A DNA stretch of 64,000 nt. It comes from Rhodanobacter fulvus Jip2. GTDB lineage: Bacteria > Pseudomonadota > Gammaproteobacteria > Xanthomonadales > Rhodanobacteraceae. The notes beneath the pieces are model-generated. The model had not been told where the DNA came from, did not search any database, and was given only the letters and a program-made list of their open reading frames with translations. Numbering within the stretch: position 1 is the first letter of the stretch; each line of letters begins with the position of its first letter. The position numbers and the translations under genes are program-made. Below, one piece after another: positions 1 through 8,179 of this stretch. Location of the stretch: contig NZ_AJXU01000010.1 of assembly GCF_000264315.1 (NCBI RefSeq), forward strand, positions 1 to 64,000, in the 5' to 3' direction.

Positions 1-20
1 GGTGGCCTTTCTCTTTGGTT

Positions 21-50
21 ACTTTCTCTTTGGCCACGCAAAGAGAAAGT
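21..50. repeat. Perfect 12-bp inverted repeat downstream of fliP
   Basis: Two perfectly complementary 12-base arms (ACTTTCTCTTTG and CAAAGAGAAAGT) enclose a six-base loop. The element lies beyond the fliP stop codon, where fliQ usually begins at once. No T-run follows it in the fliP direction, so it is better read as a dispersed intergenic repeat than as a classical terminator. No gene is supported in positions 1-174. Confidence 0.6.
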
Positions 51-104
51 GACTCGAGCGCCGTAGGCGATCGAAAGCTCTTGCTCCTGATCGACGGCCA
101 AAGA

Positions 105-164
105 GCATCGCGACTGAAGTCGCTCCCACAAGAAAAAGCATCGCGCACAGGGTGCGCTCCTACA
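105..164. repeat. REP-type repeat, copy 1
   Basis: This copy holds GCATCGCGACTGAAGTCGCT followed by CCCACA, then a related unit with the core GCATCGCGCACAGGGTGCGC. Related copies occur at 3398, 20775, 34153 and 50744. Each unit contains a short internal palindrome (GCGACTGAAGTCGC or GCGCACAGGGTGCGC). Such elements are common between genes in Xanthomonadales and Pseudomonas. Confidence 0.8.
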
Positions 165-174
165 GGGGGCGCGG

Positions 175-921
175 TCACGTGTAGAAACTCCCGGCCAGCG
201 TGCCCAGCAGCAGCGTCCAGCCGTCGACCAGTACGAACAGCATGATCTTGAAGGGTAGCGAGATGATCATCGGGGAGACCATCATCATGCCCATCGACAT
301 CAGCACGCTGGCCACCACCAGGTCGATGATCAGGAACGGCACGAACAGCAGAAAGCCCATCTGGAACGCCGTCTTCAACTCGCTGGTGAGGAAGGCCGGC
401 ATTGCCACCTTGAACGGCACGTCGGCCTTGCTGGCGTATGGTTTTTCCTTGGCCAACCGGGTGAACAGCTGCAGATCCGCATCGCGGGTCTGGTCCAGCA
501 TGAAATGCTTGAACGGTGCGGTGGCCGCCGGCAGCGCCAGTTCCGCGCTGAGGTTGCCATCCATGTATGGCTTCACACCCTCGTCGTAGGCCTTGGTCAG
601 CACCGGCGACATCACGAACAACGTGAGGAACAGCGCCAGCCCCAGCAGCACCTGGTTGGGCGGTGTGGACTGCGTGCCCAGCGCCTGGCGCAGGAAGCCC
701 AGCACGATGATGATGCGGGTGAACGACGTCATCATCAGCAGGATCGCCGGCAGCAAGGTCAGCGCCGTCATCAACGCCAGCACCTGCAGCGACAGCGTCC
801 AGTTCTTGGCACCGTCGGCCGCGGTCTGCACGTTCAGCACCGGGATGCCCGGCGTCACCGCCCACGCGCCCAGCGGCAGCACCACCAGCAGTGCTGCAAT
901 GATCCAGCGCCAACGCTTCAT
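175..921 (-). CDS. fliP: Flagellar export apparatus protein FliP
   Basis: FliP is a core membrane subunit of the flagellar type III export gate, where it assembles with FliQ and FliR. The 248-residue protein has a cleavable N-terminal signal-like segment (ALLVVLPLGAWA). After it come the conserved TLLPAILLMMTSFTRIIIVL block and the C-terminal hydrophobic block with MMMVSPMIISLPFKIMLFVL, all typical of the family. The start overlaps the fliO stop by four bases, so the two are translationally coupled. It is the last gene of fliLMNOP visible here. The expected fliQ does not follow at once; 174 bases of repeats lie downstream. Confidence 0.97.
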   Translation of the reverse strand: MKRWRWIIAALLVVLPLGAWAVTPGIPVLNVQTAADGAKNWTLSLQVLALMTALTLLPAILLMMTSFTRIIIVLGFLRQALGTQSTPPNQVLLGLALFLTLFVMSPVLTKAYDEGVKPYMDGNLSAELALPAATAPFKHFMLDQTRDADLQLFTRLAKEKPYASKADVPFKVAMPAFLTSELKTAFQMGFLLFVPFLIIDLVVASVLMSMGMMMVSPMIISLPFKIMLFVLVDGWTLLLGTLAGSFYT

Positions 922-1301
922 GAGCGACGCTTCCAGCGTGCCAGCAGGTCGCTCGCACTGGGCAGGGGCTTGAGCGGCTCCGGCTCGCTTTGCGCGGGTA
1001 CTTCGCCGTCGTACACGTGCAGCGTGCGGGTGCCGCCCGCGCCCATGCTCACCAGCAGGCGCTTGCCATCGGCATCGATCAGCAGCAGGCGCTCGCGCGC
1101 ACCGACGGCGAAGGTTTCCACGCAGCGGATGCGGCGCCCACCCATGCCGGGGCGACGCTGCAACCGGCGGGTGAGCCAGCCGGCCACCACGATCAACGCG
1201 ATGATGCCGAACAGGCTCAGAATCACCCGCACCAGCTCGCTGGCGGGATCGAACTCGGCGGCAGCCGGCGCGACCGCCAGCATGAGGGCCAGCGTGCTCA
1301 T
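918..1301 (-). CDS. fliO: Flagellar biosynthesis protein FliO
   Basis: FliO is a small membrane protein that helps assemble the FliP ring of the export gate. The chosen start (ATG at 1301) overlaps the fliN stop in an ATGA junction and gives 127 residues. There is a signal-like N-terminus, one strong membrane segment (VILSLFGIIALIVVAGWL) and a cytoplasmic domain with VETFAVGARERLLLID, the usual FliO core. The same frame stays open further upstream through fliN, but that extension has no family similarity and ignores the coupled start. Confidence 0.92.
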   Translation of the reverse strand: MSTLALMLAVAPAAAEFDPASELVRVILSLFGIIALIVVAGWLTRRLQRRPGMGGRRIRCVETFAVGARERLLLIDADGKRLLVSMGAGGTRTLHVYDGEVPAQSEPEPLKPLPSASDLLARWKRRS

Positions 1302-1648
1302 CGCAGTTTGCGTACGCGTTCGGCGGGGCTGATCACGTCGGTCAGGCGGATGCCGAACTTCTCGTTGATCACCACCACTTCCCCGTGCGCCACCAGGGTG
1401 CCGTTGACGAACACGTCCAGCGGTTCGCCCGCGGCGCGATCCAGCTCCACCACCGAGCCCTGGTTGAGCTGCAGCAGGTTGCGGATGCTGATGCGGGTGC
1501 GCCCCACTTCCATCGCCAGGGTCACCGGCACATCCAGGATCATGTCCAGGTTGACCTCGCCCAGGCCGCCGGGGAGGTTCTGCAGGGAATCGAACTGGAC
1601 GCGATCGCTCGGGTCGGCAACCGCGCTGTCTTCGGTGGACTGGTTCAT
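1298..1648 (-). CDS. fliN: Flagellar motor switch protein FliN
   Basis: FliN is a C-ring (switch complex) component that binds CheY-P and FliH and so links rotation switching with export. The 116-residue protein carries the SpoA-type fold, with conserved blocks DMILDVPVTLAMEVGRTRIS, NLLQLNQGSVVELDRAAGEP and VFVNGTLVAHGEVVVINEKF. The N-terminal 25 residues are a poorly conserved tail. It overlaps fliM upstream and fliO downstream by four bases each, which fits one tightly coupled operon. Confidence 0.97.
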   Translation of the reverse strand: MNQSTEDSAVADPSDRVQFDSLQNLPGGLGEVNLDMILDVPVTLAMEVGRTRISIRNLLQLNQGSVVELDRAAGEPLDVFVNGTLVAHGEVVVINEKFGIRLTDVISPAERVRKLR

Positions 1649-2661
1649 GCTGGTTTCTTCTCTGTCGGATGATCGCCGCCCGCGCGCCTCTCGCGCCGGC
1701 CGGCCTGGGTATGGAAACGCACCGCATTGCGGCCGTTGGATTGACCGTAGCTGCCGCGGAACACCGGTACGTCCTCGGCATAGACGGTGGTCAGTTCAGG
1801 CAGCTGGATCGGGATGACGTCACCCGGGCGCAGGTGCAGGAACTCGCCGATGCTGAGCCGCGTTTCGAGCAGCAGCGAACTCAGCGCCACCTCGGCGTCG
1901 AGCACTTCCTCATGCAGGAACTCGGCCCAGCGATCGTCGCGGTCGACCCGATCGCTCTGCACACCGGCGTCCAGCAAGGTGCGGATCGGCTCGACCATCG
2001 CGTACGGCAAGGTGAGATGGATTTCGCCGCCACCGCCATCGAGCTCGACGTGGAAGCGCGACACCACCACCGTTTCGGTGGGGCTGACGATGTTGGCGAA
2101 CTGCGGGTTGATCTCGGAGTTGATGTATTCGAAATCCAGCCCCAGCACCGGCGCCCACGCTTCGGTCATCGCGCCGAACAGCTCGGTCAGCATGATCTGG
2201 ATGACGCGGTTCTCGGTGGCGGTGAAATCGCGACCTTCGATGCGCGCGTGGTAGCGGCCGTCGCCGCCGAAGAAGTTGTCGATCACGGTGAACACCAGCC
2301 GCGGCTCGAATACCACCAGCGCACTGCCGCGCAACGGCTTGATGCGCACCAGGTTCAGGTTGCTGGGCACGGCCAGGCCGTGCACGTATTCGGTGAACTT
2401 CACCATCTTCACGCCCAGCACCGACACTTCGCAGGTCTTGCGCAGCACGTTGAAGATCGCGGTGCGGAAGAACCGGGCAAAGCGGTCGTTGACCATTTCC
2501 AGCGTCGGCAGGCGCCCGCGCACCAGCCGGTCCTGCTGGGTGAAGTCGTAGGAAAGGACGGTGCCCGGCGGCAACGGCTCGTCGGTGCCGGTGGTGACAT
2601 CGCCACCTTCGACGCCATCCAGCAGCGCGTCGATTTCGTCCTGGGAAAGCAGATCGCTCAT
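1645..2661 (-). CDS. fliM: Flagellar motor switch protein FliM
   Basis: FliM is the middle C-ring protein and the main CheY-P docking site. The N-terminus begins with LLSQDEIDALLDGV, the CheY-binding peptide of the family. A CheC-like central domain follows, and the C-terminal SpoA domain includes GDVIPIQLPELTTVYAEDVP. The length of 338 residues is normal. The gene starts 13 bases after fliL and overlaps fliN. Transcription should come from the sigma-54 site upstream of fliL. Confidence 0.97.
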   Translation of the reverse strand: MSDLLSQDEIDALLDGVEGGDVTTGTDEPLPPGTVLSYDFTQQDRLVRGRLPTLEMVNDRFARFFRTAIFNVLRKTCEVSVLGVKMVKFTEYVHGLAVPSNLNLVRIKPLRGSALVVFEPRLVFTVIDNFFGGDGRYHARIEGRDFTATENRVIQIMLTELFGAMTEAWAPVLGLDFEYINSEINPQFANIVSPTETVVVSRFHVELDGGGGEIHLTLPYAMVEPIRTLLDAGVQSDRVDRDDRWAEFLHEEVLDAEVALSSLLLETRLSIGEFLHLRPGDVIPIQLPELTTVYAEDVPVFRGSYGQSNGRNAVRFHTQAGRRERRAGGDHPTEKKPA

Positions 2662-2674
2662 CGCGGCGTCCCGG

Positions 2675-3166
2675 TCACTGCATCACGAAGCTGGTGAAGT
2701 ACAACGCATCCACGCCGGGCTTCCCCAGGCGCTCCTGCACGATCTTGCGCACCACCACCAGCGCCTGCGCCTGCAGCTTGTCGCGACCGGCGGTGTTGCT
2801 GATGATCGAGTATTCCTGGCTGCTGAAAAGCGACACCAGCGCATCGCGGATCACCGGCTCGGCGGCCTTGGCCGCGGCCAGCGCATCGGCGTCATGCGAC
2901 ATCAGCGTGACCCCGACCTGCAGGTAACGCAGCGAATCATCGTCGCGAAAATTGACCACGAACGGCGGATCGAGCGGCAGGTACAGCTCCGCCTTCGGCG
3001 CCGGCTTGGCGTTCTTGGCCGCGGCCTTGGCGTGCATCGTCTTGTAGGCGAGGCCGCCCCCGCCAAGCGCCAACAGCACCACCACCAGGCCGATGATCAT
3101 CGGGAGGCGGCTTTTCTTCCTGGGCGCAGGCGGTGCCCCAACCAGCTCTTCGTCGGCTACAGCCAT
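2675..3166 (-). CDS. fliL: Flagellar basal body-associated protein FliL
   Basis: FliL is an inner-membrane protein that surrounds the stator units and supports torque under load. The 163-residue protein has a short cytoplasmic N-terminus (RKKSR), one membrane helix (LPMIIGLVVVLLALGGGGLA), an Ala/Lys-rich linker and a periplasmic stomatin-like domain from about residue 60. That domain starts YLPLDPPFVVNF and ends DALYFTSFVMQ. A GAGG Shine-Dalgarno lies just before the ATG. It is the first gene of the fliLMNOP unit, about 50 bases downstream of the predicted start of the sigma-54 transcript. Confidence 0.95.
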   Translation of the reverse strand: MAVADEELVGAPPAPRKKSRLPMIIGLVVVLLALGGGGLAYKTMHAKAAAKNAKPAPKAELYLPLDPPFVVNFRDDDSLRYLQVGVTLMSHDADALAAAKAAEPVIRDALVSLFSSQEYSIISNTAGRDKLQAQALVVVRKIVQERLGKPGVDALYFTSFVMQ

Positions 3167-3225
3167 GGAAAACCTCGATTTCAGTTTCAGGGGAAAGCCC
3201 GTGCTAGCGGGCGATGCCCATCAGA

Positions 3226-3241
3226 AGCAAACCGTGTGCCA
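3226..3241 (-). promoter_or_regulatory. Sigma-54 promoter of fliLMNOP
   Basis: The minus strand reads TGGCACACGGTTTGCT, a full TGGCAC -24 box and a TTGC -12 box with exactly ten bases between the GG and GC pairs. It lies 60 bases before the fliL start. FleQ-dependent RpoN promoters are known for this operon type in Pseudomonas and Xanthomonas; use in this genome is inferred. Confidence 0.8.
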
Positions 3242-3341
3242 TCGACGAAAAGCGCATGGCAGCGGGGATCTGGCGGAAGCGTGCGGGCGACGTGGCGCTT
3301 TCTTGACGCCTGGCGGCAGGTTGACGTGACGCTTTGCTGCC

Positions 3342-3539
3342 GGGATTCGGGATTCGGGATTCGCAAGGGCACAGGCGGCGTGCGGCGCAACAAAAACTGT
3401 GGGAGTGGCTTCAGCCGCGATGCTCCTGCTCTGGAGTTCCAAAGAAAGGGCATCGCGACTGAAGTCGCTCCCACAAGAACGTGCATGTCCGCGGCGGGCG
3501 CTGCTGTTGCGATTCCCTATTCCCTATTCCCCATTCCCA
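3342..3539. repeat. Nested repeat: inverted GGGATTC arrays flanking a REP doublet
   Basis: A short array of GGGATTC units (3342-3364) and an inverted array of GATTCCC/TATTCCC units (3510-3539) enclose the REP doublet at 3398-3475. The same nested layout recurs at 10342-10589. The fliK-fliL gap (3167-3542) holds this element and the fliL promoter and shows no supported gene. Confidence 0.65.
3398..3475. repeat. REP doublet (REPIN-like), copy 2
   Basis: TGTGGGAGTGGCTTCAGCCG and its inverted relative, ending CGACTGAAGTCGCTCCCACA, face each other across a 30-base spacer. The spacer (CTCTGGAGTTCCAAAGAAAG) closely resembles that of the copy at 34153. This suggests that the whole doublet is the unit that moves. 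Confidence 0.8.
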
Positions 3540-3542
3540 CCC

Positions 3543-4625
3543 TCAGGCAAACGCATCCAGCAGCCCGACCGAAACGGGCGATGCCGTCATGCCATGGATT
3601 TCGCCGATGTCATCGATCCCGGCGCCTTCGGTGGTTTGACGTTCACCACCGTTGTGGCTGCCGCGATCGTGCTGGCCGACTTCGGTGTGGCCCAGCGAGA
3701 GTCCGTGCTGGCCCAGCATCTGATCGAGTTGCGGCAGGCTTTGCTGCACGGCCGCCACCGCGCCGGGGTGCTGCGCGTTGAACACCACGTCGACCCGACC
3801 GTGGTTGACGCTGATCTTGATGTCGAGCTGGCCCATATCCTCCGGATTCAACCGGATACGTGCCTGCTTGACGTCCTGGCCACCCAGCCAGGCCACGTGC
3901 TGGCCAAGCTCCTGGGCAAAGCCGTGGCTGCCTGCGGGTGTGGGAATCTGCAGTTGATGCACCCCCGGTGCCGCCTGGGTGCCCGTGCCGTGCGAAGTCA
4001 GCGCGGCGGCTGGCTGGGCTGCTGCATCGCCGGGTTTGTCGATGGCGGCGAGCCGGGTTTCGCTGCCGGCAAGCCGGGCCTCGCCCGCGGCAAGCATGAT
4101 CCCGGCCCCCGGTGGCAAGGCCGTGATGTTCGCGTTGGCCGCCGTACCGGTGGCGGCCGTGTTCAATTTCAGCAGGGCCGCCGCGCCGGCATCGCCGGCC
4201 ACGGCCTTGCCGGCAACGCCGACCTTCGCGTCGGCGAGGCCCGCAAGCGGCGACCGCAAGGTGGTGGTGGCAGGCCCGAGCAGGGCCAGCATCGCACCGG
4301 CCAGGGCCGCGGCCGGGGTGTCGCCATCGGCCGGCGCGTCGTCGTCGATGTCCTTGGCGAGCGCGGTGGTTTCGACCGCGGTTCCGGCGGTGGTCTTGGC
4401 GGGCACGGCCGCCGGCGCGTTCGCGGTGGGCGGCGTGTCCGCCGTCTTGTTGGCCTGATCGCCGGACGGCGCCTTCTTGCCGTCGTCAGCGGGCGAGGCC
4501 TGCTTCTGGCGGGCGGCGTCGAGTTGCCGATCGAACTTGCCGGGGCTGGATGCCGCGTCGCGCGGCTCGGGCGTCGATGTGGCGCGCGGAACGGCGGCGG
4601 GGAGAACAGCGGCGGTAGCGGTCAT
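3543..4625 (-). CDS. fliK: Flagellar hook-length control protein FliK
   Basis: FliK measures hook length and switches export specificity from hook to filament subunits. The 360-residue protein has a long low-complexity region rich in Ala, Thr, Lys and Asp (about residues 1-230), the disordered ruler part. A compact C-terminal domain follows with the family signature KQARIRLNPEDMGQLDIKIS and VVFNAQHPGAVAAVQQSLPQL. The Shine-Dalgarno is GGAG about ten bases before the ATG. It stands between fliJ and fliL and has its own weaker sigma-54-like site in the fliJ-fliK gap. The protein is on the short side for FliK, where length varies widely. Confidence 0.93.
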   Translation of the reverse strand: MTATAAVLPAAVPRATSTPEPRDAASSPGKFDRQLDAARQKQASPADDGKKAPSGDQANKTADTPPTANAPAAVPAKTTAGTAVETTALAKDIDDDAPADGDTPAAALAGAMLALLGPATTTLRSPLAGLADAKVGVAGKAVAGDAGAAALLKLNTAATGTAANANITALPPGAGIMLAAGEARLAGSETRLAAIDKPGDAAAQPAAALTSHGTGTQAAPGVHQLQIPTPAGSHGFAQELGQHVAWLGGQDVKQARIRLNPEDMGQLDIKISVNHGRVDVVFNAQHPGAVAAVQQSLPQLDQMLGQHGLSLGHTEVGQHDRGSHNGGERQTTEGAGIDDIGEIHGMTASPVSVGLLDAFA

Positions 4626-4743
4626 GGCGAAGTGACTCCGTCAGCAGTGGCGTGCGTGGGCGACAACCGGCCGTGCGCACGCCGGGTAGCGAAAAACAGG
4701 CGGCAGGTGTGCGCCCGGCGCACCCTGCATACCCCGAATGAAA

Positions 4744-4759
4744 GGCAAGATCCGCGCCA
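4744..4759 (-). promoter_or_regulatory. Possible sigma-54 promoter of fliK
   Basis: The minus strand reads TGGCGCGGATCTTGCC. The TTGC -12 box and the GG-N10-GC spacing are exact, but the -24 box is TGGCGC rather than TGGCAC. It begins directly after the fliJ stop and lies about 120 bases before the fliK ATG, so fliK may be transcribed separately as well as by readthrough. Confidence 0.5.
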
Positions 4760-5185
4760 TCAGCGTGGCCGCCGGTATTGCATGCGTTCGTCGATCTCGG
4801 CCTGCTCGTGGCGGTCGGCGGCCTGGCGCTCCTCTTCGAGGCAATGTTCGATCACGCTGTCGAGTGCGCTTTCGCGCGCATGTGCCTGGTGCCAGCGGCC
4901 GCGCACCTGGTCGAGCAGGCGCTGCAGGCGGGCGACCTCGCCGGTCTGCTGCGTGATCGCCTGGTCGATGCGCTCGACGAATTTCTGACGGTTCAGCAGC
5001 GCACTCACGGTCAAGCTGCCGTCGCCGTTGCTGGCGTATTCCTGGCGGTAGCGCTTCAGCTCGCCCAGTTGGTGCTCGGCCTTGGCCAGCTGCTGCTGCT
5101 GCAAGGCCAATTGCGCCAGCGCATCCTCGGTGCGCTGCTTCGCCTGGTCCACCGCCGGCTGCAATTGCACGGCGCGCGAGCTCAT
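4760..5185 (-). CDS. fliJ: Flagellar export chaperone FliJ
   Basis: FliJ is the coiled-coil stalk of the export ATPase complex. It inserts into the FliI hexamer and contacts FlhA. The 141-residue protein is almost entirely predicted helix with heptad patterns ([20 protein letters not shown] and [19 protein letters not shown] stretches). It is very rich in Gln, Glu and Arg and has no membrane segment, as expected. Its start overlaps the fliI stop by four bases. Confidence 0.93.
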   Translation of the reverse strand: MSSRAVQLQPAVDQAKQRTEDALAQLALQQQQLAKAEHQLGELKRYRQEYASNGDGSLTVSALLNRQKFVERIDQAITQQTGEVARLQRLLDQVRGRWHQAHARESALDSVIEHCLEEERQAADRHEQAEIDERMQYRRPR

Positions 5186-6549
5186 CCGGGCACCTGCTCG
5201 GCCAGAGCATCGAGTTTGGCGATGGCCATTTCGAGCGTCATCGGTTCATCCACCTCCTGCTGCAGGAAGGCGCGCAGTTGCGGCCACATGTCGATGGCCA
5301 GATCGACCTGCGGGTCGGAGCCTTTCTGGTACGCACCCACCGCGATCAGGTCGCGCTGCTGGCGATAGGCGGAATAGACCTGGCGGAAACGCTGCGCCGC
5401 GCGCAGATGCTCGCGCGCCACCACGGCGGGCATCACGCGGCTGATCGACGCCTCGATGTCGATGGCCGGGTAATGCCCGGCTTCGGCCAGGTCGCGCGAC
5501 AGCACGATATGGCCGTCCAGAATGGCGCGCGCCGCATCCGCGATCGGATCATGGCGGTAGTCGTCGCCCTCGGTAAGCACGGTGTAGAACGCGGTGATCG
5601 AGCCGCGACCCTCGGCGTCGTTGCCGGCGCGCTCGACCAGTGCCGGCATCATCGCGAACACCGATGGCGGGTAACCCTTGGTGGCCGGCGGCTCGCCGAT
5701 GGCGAGCGCGATTTCGCGTTGGGCCTGGGCGTAGCGGGTGATCGAGTCCATCAGCAGCAGCACGCGCATGCCGCGGTCGCGGAACCACTCGGCGATGGCG
5801 GTGGCGTATTGCGCGCCGCGCAGGCGTTTCAGCGGTGGCGCGTCGGCCGGCGCGGCCACGATCACGGCGCGGCGGCGGCCCTCCTCGCCCAGCGTATGCT
5901 CGACGAATTCCTTTACCTCGCGGCCGCGCTCGCCGATCAGCCCCACCACCACCACGTCGGCGTTGGTGTAGCGCGTCATCATGCCCAGCAAGGTGGATTT
6001 GCCCACGCCGGAACCGGCAAACAGGCCCAGTCGCTGGCCGCGACCCACGGTAAGCAAGGCATTGATCGCCCGCACGCCCACGTCCAGCGGCGCATCGATG
6101 GGCTTGCGCGCCATCGGGTTGATCGGCTCGCTCTTCAGCGCCGCATGTTCATCGGATGCCAGCGGACCCAGACCATCCAGCGGTATGCCATCGGCGCCCA
6201 CCACACGGCCCAGCAGCGCATGGCCCACCGGCAGGCCGCGGGTGTGTGCACAGGGGCGGACGCGGGCGTTGGGCAATACGCCGTGCATGTCGCCGACCGG
6301 CATCAGCAGCAGCCGTTCATCGGCAAAGCCCACGACTTCGGTATCCAGTTGCGCGCCGTCGGCGGTGTCGACCAGGCAGCGCGCGCCGAGCGCGGCTTCG
6401 CAACCTTCCGCCTCCAGCGTCAATCCCACGACCCGCCGCAGGCAGCCTTCGACCGCCAGCGTACGCACGGTCTCCGCACGCGCCGTGCGCCGGGCCAGCT
6501 TCTGCTGCCACGACAGCTGCCGCGCGACGGTGTCGGCCTGGGCGTTCAT
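5182..6549 (-). CDS. fliI: Flagellum-specific ATP synthase FliI
   Basis: FliI is the hexameric ATPase that energises and unfolds export substrates. The 455-residue protein has a Walker A motif GSGVGKST near residue 180 and [20 protein letters not shown]. Its Walker B region is [20 protein letters not shown] and is followed by [20 protein letters not shown], all diagnostic of the flagellar/type III ATPase family. The N-terminus (HRSWQQ-like basic region) is where FliH binds. It overlaps fliH upstream and fliJ downstream by four bases each. Confidence 0.98.
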   Translation of the reverse strand: MNAQADTVARQLSWQQKLARRTARAETVRTLAVEGCLRRVVGLTLEAEGCEAALGARCLVDTADGAQLDTEVVGFADERLLLMPVGDMHGVLPNARVRPCAHTRGLPVGHALLGRVVGADGIPLDGLGPLASDEHAALKSEPINPMARKPIDAPLDVGVRAINALLTVGRGQRLGLFAGSGVGKSTLLGMMTRYTNADVVVVGLIGERGREVKEFVEHTLGEEGRRRAVIVAAPADAPPLKRLRGAQYATAIAEWFRDRGMRVLLLMDSITRYAQAQREIALAIGEPPATKGYPPSVFAMMPALVERAGNDAEGRGSITAFYTVLTEGDDYRHDPIADAARAILDGHIVLSRDLAEAGHYPAIDIEASISRVMPAVVAREHLRAAQRFRQVYSAYRQQRDLIAVGAYQKGSDPQVDLAIDMWPQLRAFLQQEVDEPMTLEMAIAKLDALAEQVPG

Positions 6550-7169
6550 GCGCCAGCCTCGTCGTCCACATCGTCACCGAGCACCGCGTCGACCACCGCG
6601 GCCAGGCGCGCTTCGACGGTGGCATCGAGGCGGGAGCGTTCGCTTTCCAGCTGGCAACCGCCACGCGTCAGGCTGGCGTCGGCATGCAGCTGCCAATGGC
6701 TTTCGACCGCGCCCAGCTCGCGCAGCAAGGCCAGGTCATCGGGGTGAAGATGCACGCGCAGGTCGCGCGTGGCGGCGGGCAAGGCCGCTGCGGCCTGGCG
6801 AACGGCTTTGGCGATGAGGTCGGGCGACAGTTGCAGCTCGCGCGCAACCACGCGTCGCGCCATCACGATCGCCAGCCGCGCCAGCTCCTGCTCGGTGCGA
6901 TCATCGAGTGCCTGCAACGGACGGGCGGCGGCTTCGCACAGCGCGTCGAAGCGCGCCATGTTCTGCTGCAGCTGCTGTCGCGCGGCGGCCAACCCTTCGG
7001 CACGGCCGGCGGCGTAGCCCTCCTCGCGCGCCTGCTGTTCCAGCGCTTCGAGTTCACGCACGGTCGGTTGCGGCGGATCGTCCTTGCGGCGGTTCGGCAA
7101 CTCGCCGTTGCCAACGTTGGGCAATTCCCAACGCTGCACATCAGGCCCGTTGCCGACGACCGCAACCAT
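6546..7169 (-). CDS. fliH: Flagellar assembly protein FliH
   Basis: FliH is the dimeric stator of the export ATPase; it restrains FliI and docks it to FliN. The 207-residue protein has a variable N-terminal third and a central helix with Ala/Gly spacing ([20 protein letters not shown]), the GxxxG-like region of FliH. Its C-terminal domain resembles V-ATPase subunit E and includes [12 protein letters not shown]. Its ATG shares one base with the fliG stop (TGATG), and its end overlaps fliI. Confidence 0.93.
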   Translation of the reverse strand: MVAVVGNGPDVQRWELPNVGNGELPNRRKDDPPQPTVRELEALEQQAREEGYAAGRAEGLAAARQQLQQNMARFDALCEAAARPLQALDDRTEQELARLAIVMARRVVARELQLSPDLIAKAVRQAAAALPAATRDLRVHLHPDDLALLRELGAVESHWQLHADASLTRGGCQLESERSRLDATVEARLAAVVDAVLGDDVDDEAGA

Positions 7170-8179
7170 CAGACGAACTCATCGCCGCTGGAGGACAGAC
7201 TGAGCTGGCCGGCATCGGACAGCTTGCGGGCGATCACCAGCACTTCCTTCTGCGCCGCGTCGACGTCGCTCAGGCGCACCGGACCCTTCACCTCCAGGTC
7301 GTCGCGCATCATGTCGGCGGCACGCTTGGACATGTTGGCGAAGATCTTTTCGCGGATGGCCGGTTCGGCGCCCTTCAACGCGGTGATCAAGGTGCCCGAC
7401 GGCACTTCGCGCAGCAGCGTCTGCATGCCGCGGTCGTCCAGCTCGGCCAGATCCTCGAACACGAACATCAAGTCCTCGATGCGCCCGCTGAGGGCCTCGT
7501 CGTGGGTACGGATGGCGCCCATCAACTCGGTTTCGCGGCTGGCCTCCATCGCATTGAGGATGTCGGCGGCGGCCTTGAGACCGCCCACGTTGGCGGACTT
7601 CAGCTTCTTGGTGGTGCCGGAGAACTGGCGCTCCATGATTTCATCGAGCTCGTTCAACGCATGCGGCTGCACGCCGTCGAGCGTGGCGATGCGCATTACC
7701 GCGTCGCTGCGCACGCGCTCGGGCAGGTAGCCAAGTACCTCGGCGGCCTGATCCGGTTCGAGATGCGCCAGCACCAGCGCGATGATCTGCGGATGCTCCT
7801 GGTTGATCATCTCGGCGATGGCGCGGCTCTCCATCCACTTCAGCGATTCCAGGCCCTTGCTGCTGCGACCCAGCAGGATGCGGTCGATCAGGCCACCGGC
7901 CTTGTTCTCGCCCAGCGCGTTGACCAGGATCTTGCGGATGTACTCCTCGGTGCCCACGCCCAGCGCGGTCTGCTGACCCATGTCGGCGTCGAGCTTGTTC
8001 AGCACCACCTCGACCTGCTCGCGCGAGACGCCGGACAGGGCGGCCATGGCCGACCCCACCGCCTGCACGTCGCGCGCGCTGAGGTGCTTGAGCACTTCGG
8101 CAGCGTCCTCTTCGCCCAGTGTCAGCAGCAGAATGGCCGCGCGCTGCGCGCCGGAAATCTTGGATTGATCAACTGCCAT
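7169..8179 (-). CDS. fliG: Flagellar motor switch protein FliG
   Basis: FliG is the C-ring protein that contacts the stators and turns ion flow into torque. The 336-residue protein has the usual armadillo-like domains. The middle-domain motif EHPQIIALVLAHL is present, as is the C-terminal torque helix with charged residues in DLMFVFEDLAELDDRGMQTLL and RAADMMRDDLEVKGPVRLSD. Its start lies inside the last codons of fliF, an 11-base overlap. Confidence 0.98.
   Translation of the reverse strand: MAVDQSKISGAQRAAILLLTLGEEDAAEVLKHLSARDVQAVGSAMAALSGVSREQVEVVLNKLDADMGQQTALGVGTEEYIRKILVNALGENKAGGLIDRILLGRSSKGLESLKWMESRAIAEMINQEHPQIIALVLAHLEPDQAAEVLGYLPERVRSDAVMRIATLDGVQPHALNELDEIMERQFSGTTKKLKSANVGGLKAAADILNAMEASRETELMGAIRTHDEALSGRIEDLMFVFEDLAELDDRGMQTLLREVPSGTLITALKGAEPAIREKIFANMSKRAADMMRDDLEVKGPVRLSDVDAAQKEVLVIARKLSDAGQLSLSSSGDEFV

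Noticed and set aside
505..1332. A His/Gln/Arg-rich plus-strand frame opposite fliP and fliO
   Set aside because: This composition is the typical antisense reading of high-GC membrane protein genes.
3187..3486. A small minus-strand frame in the fliK-fliL gap
   Set aside because: It runs through the REP doublet and the sigma-54 promoter, and its peptide is repeat translation only.
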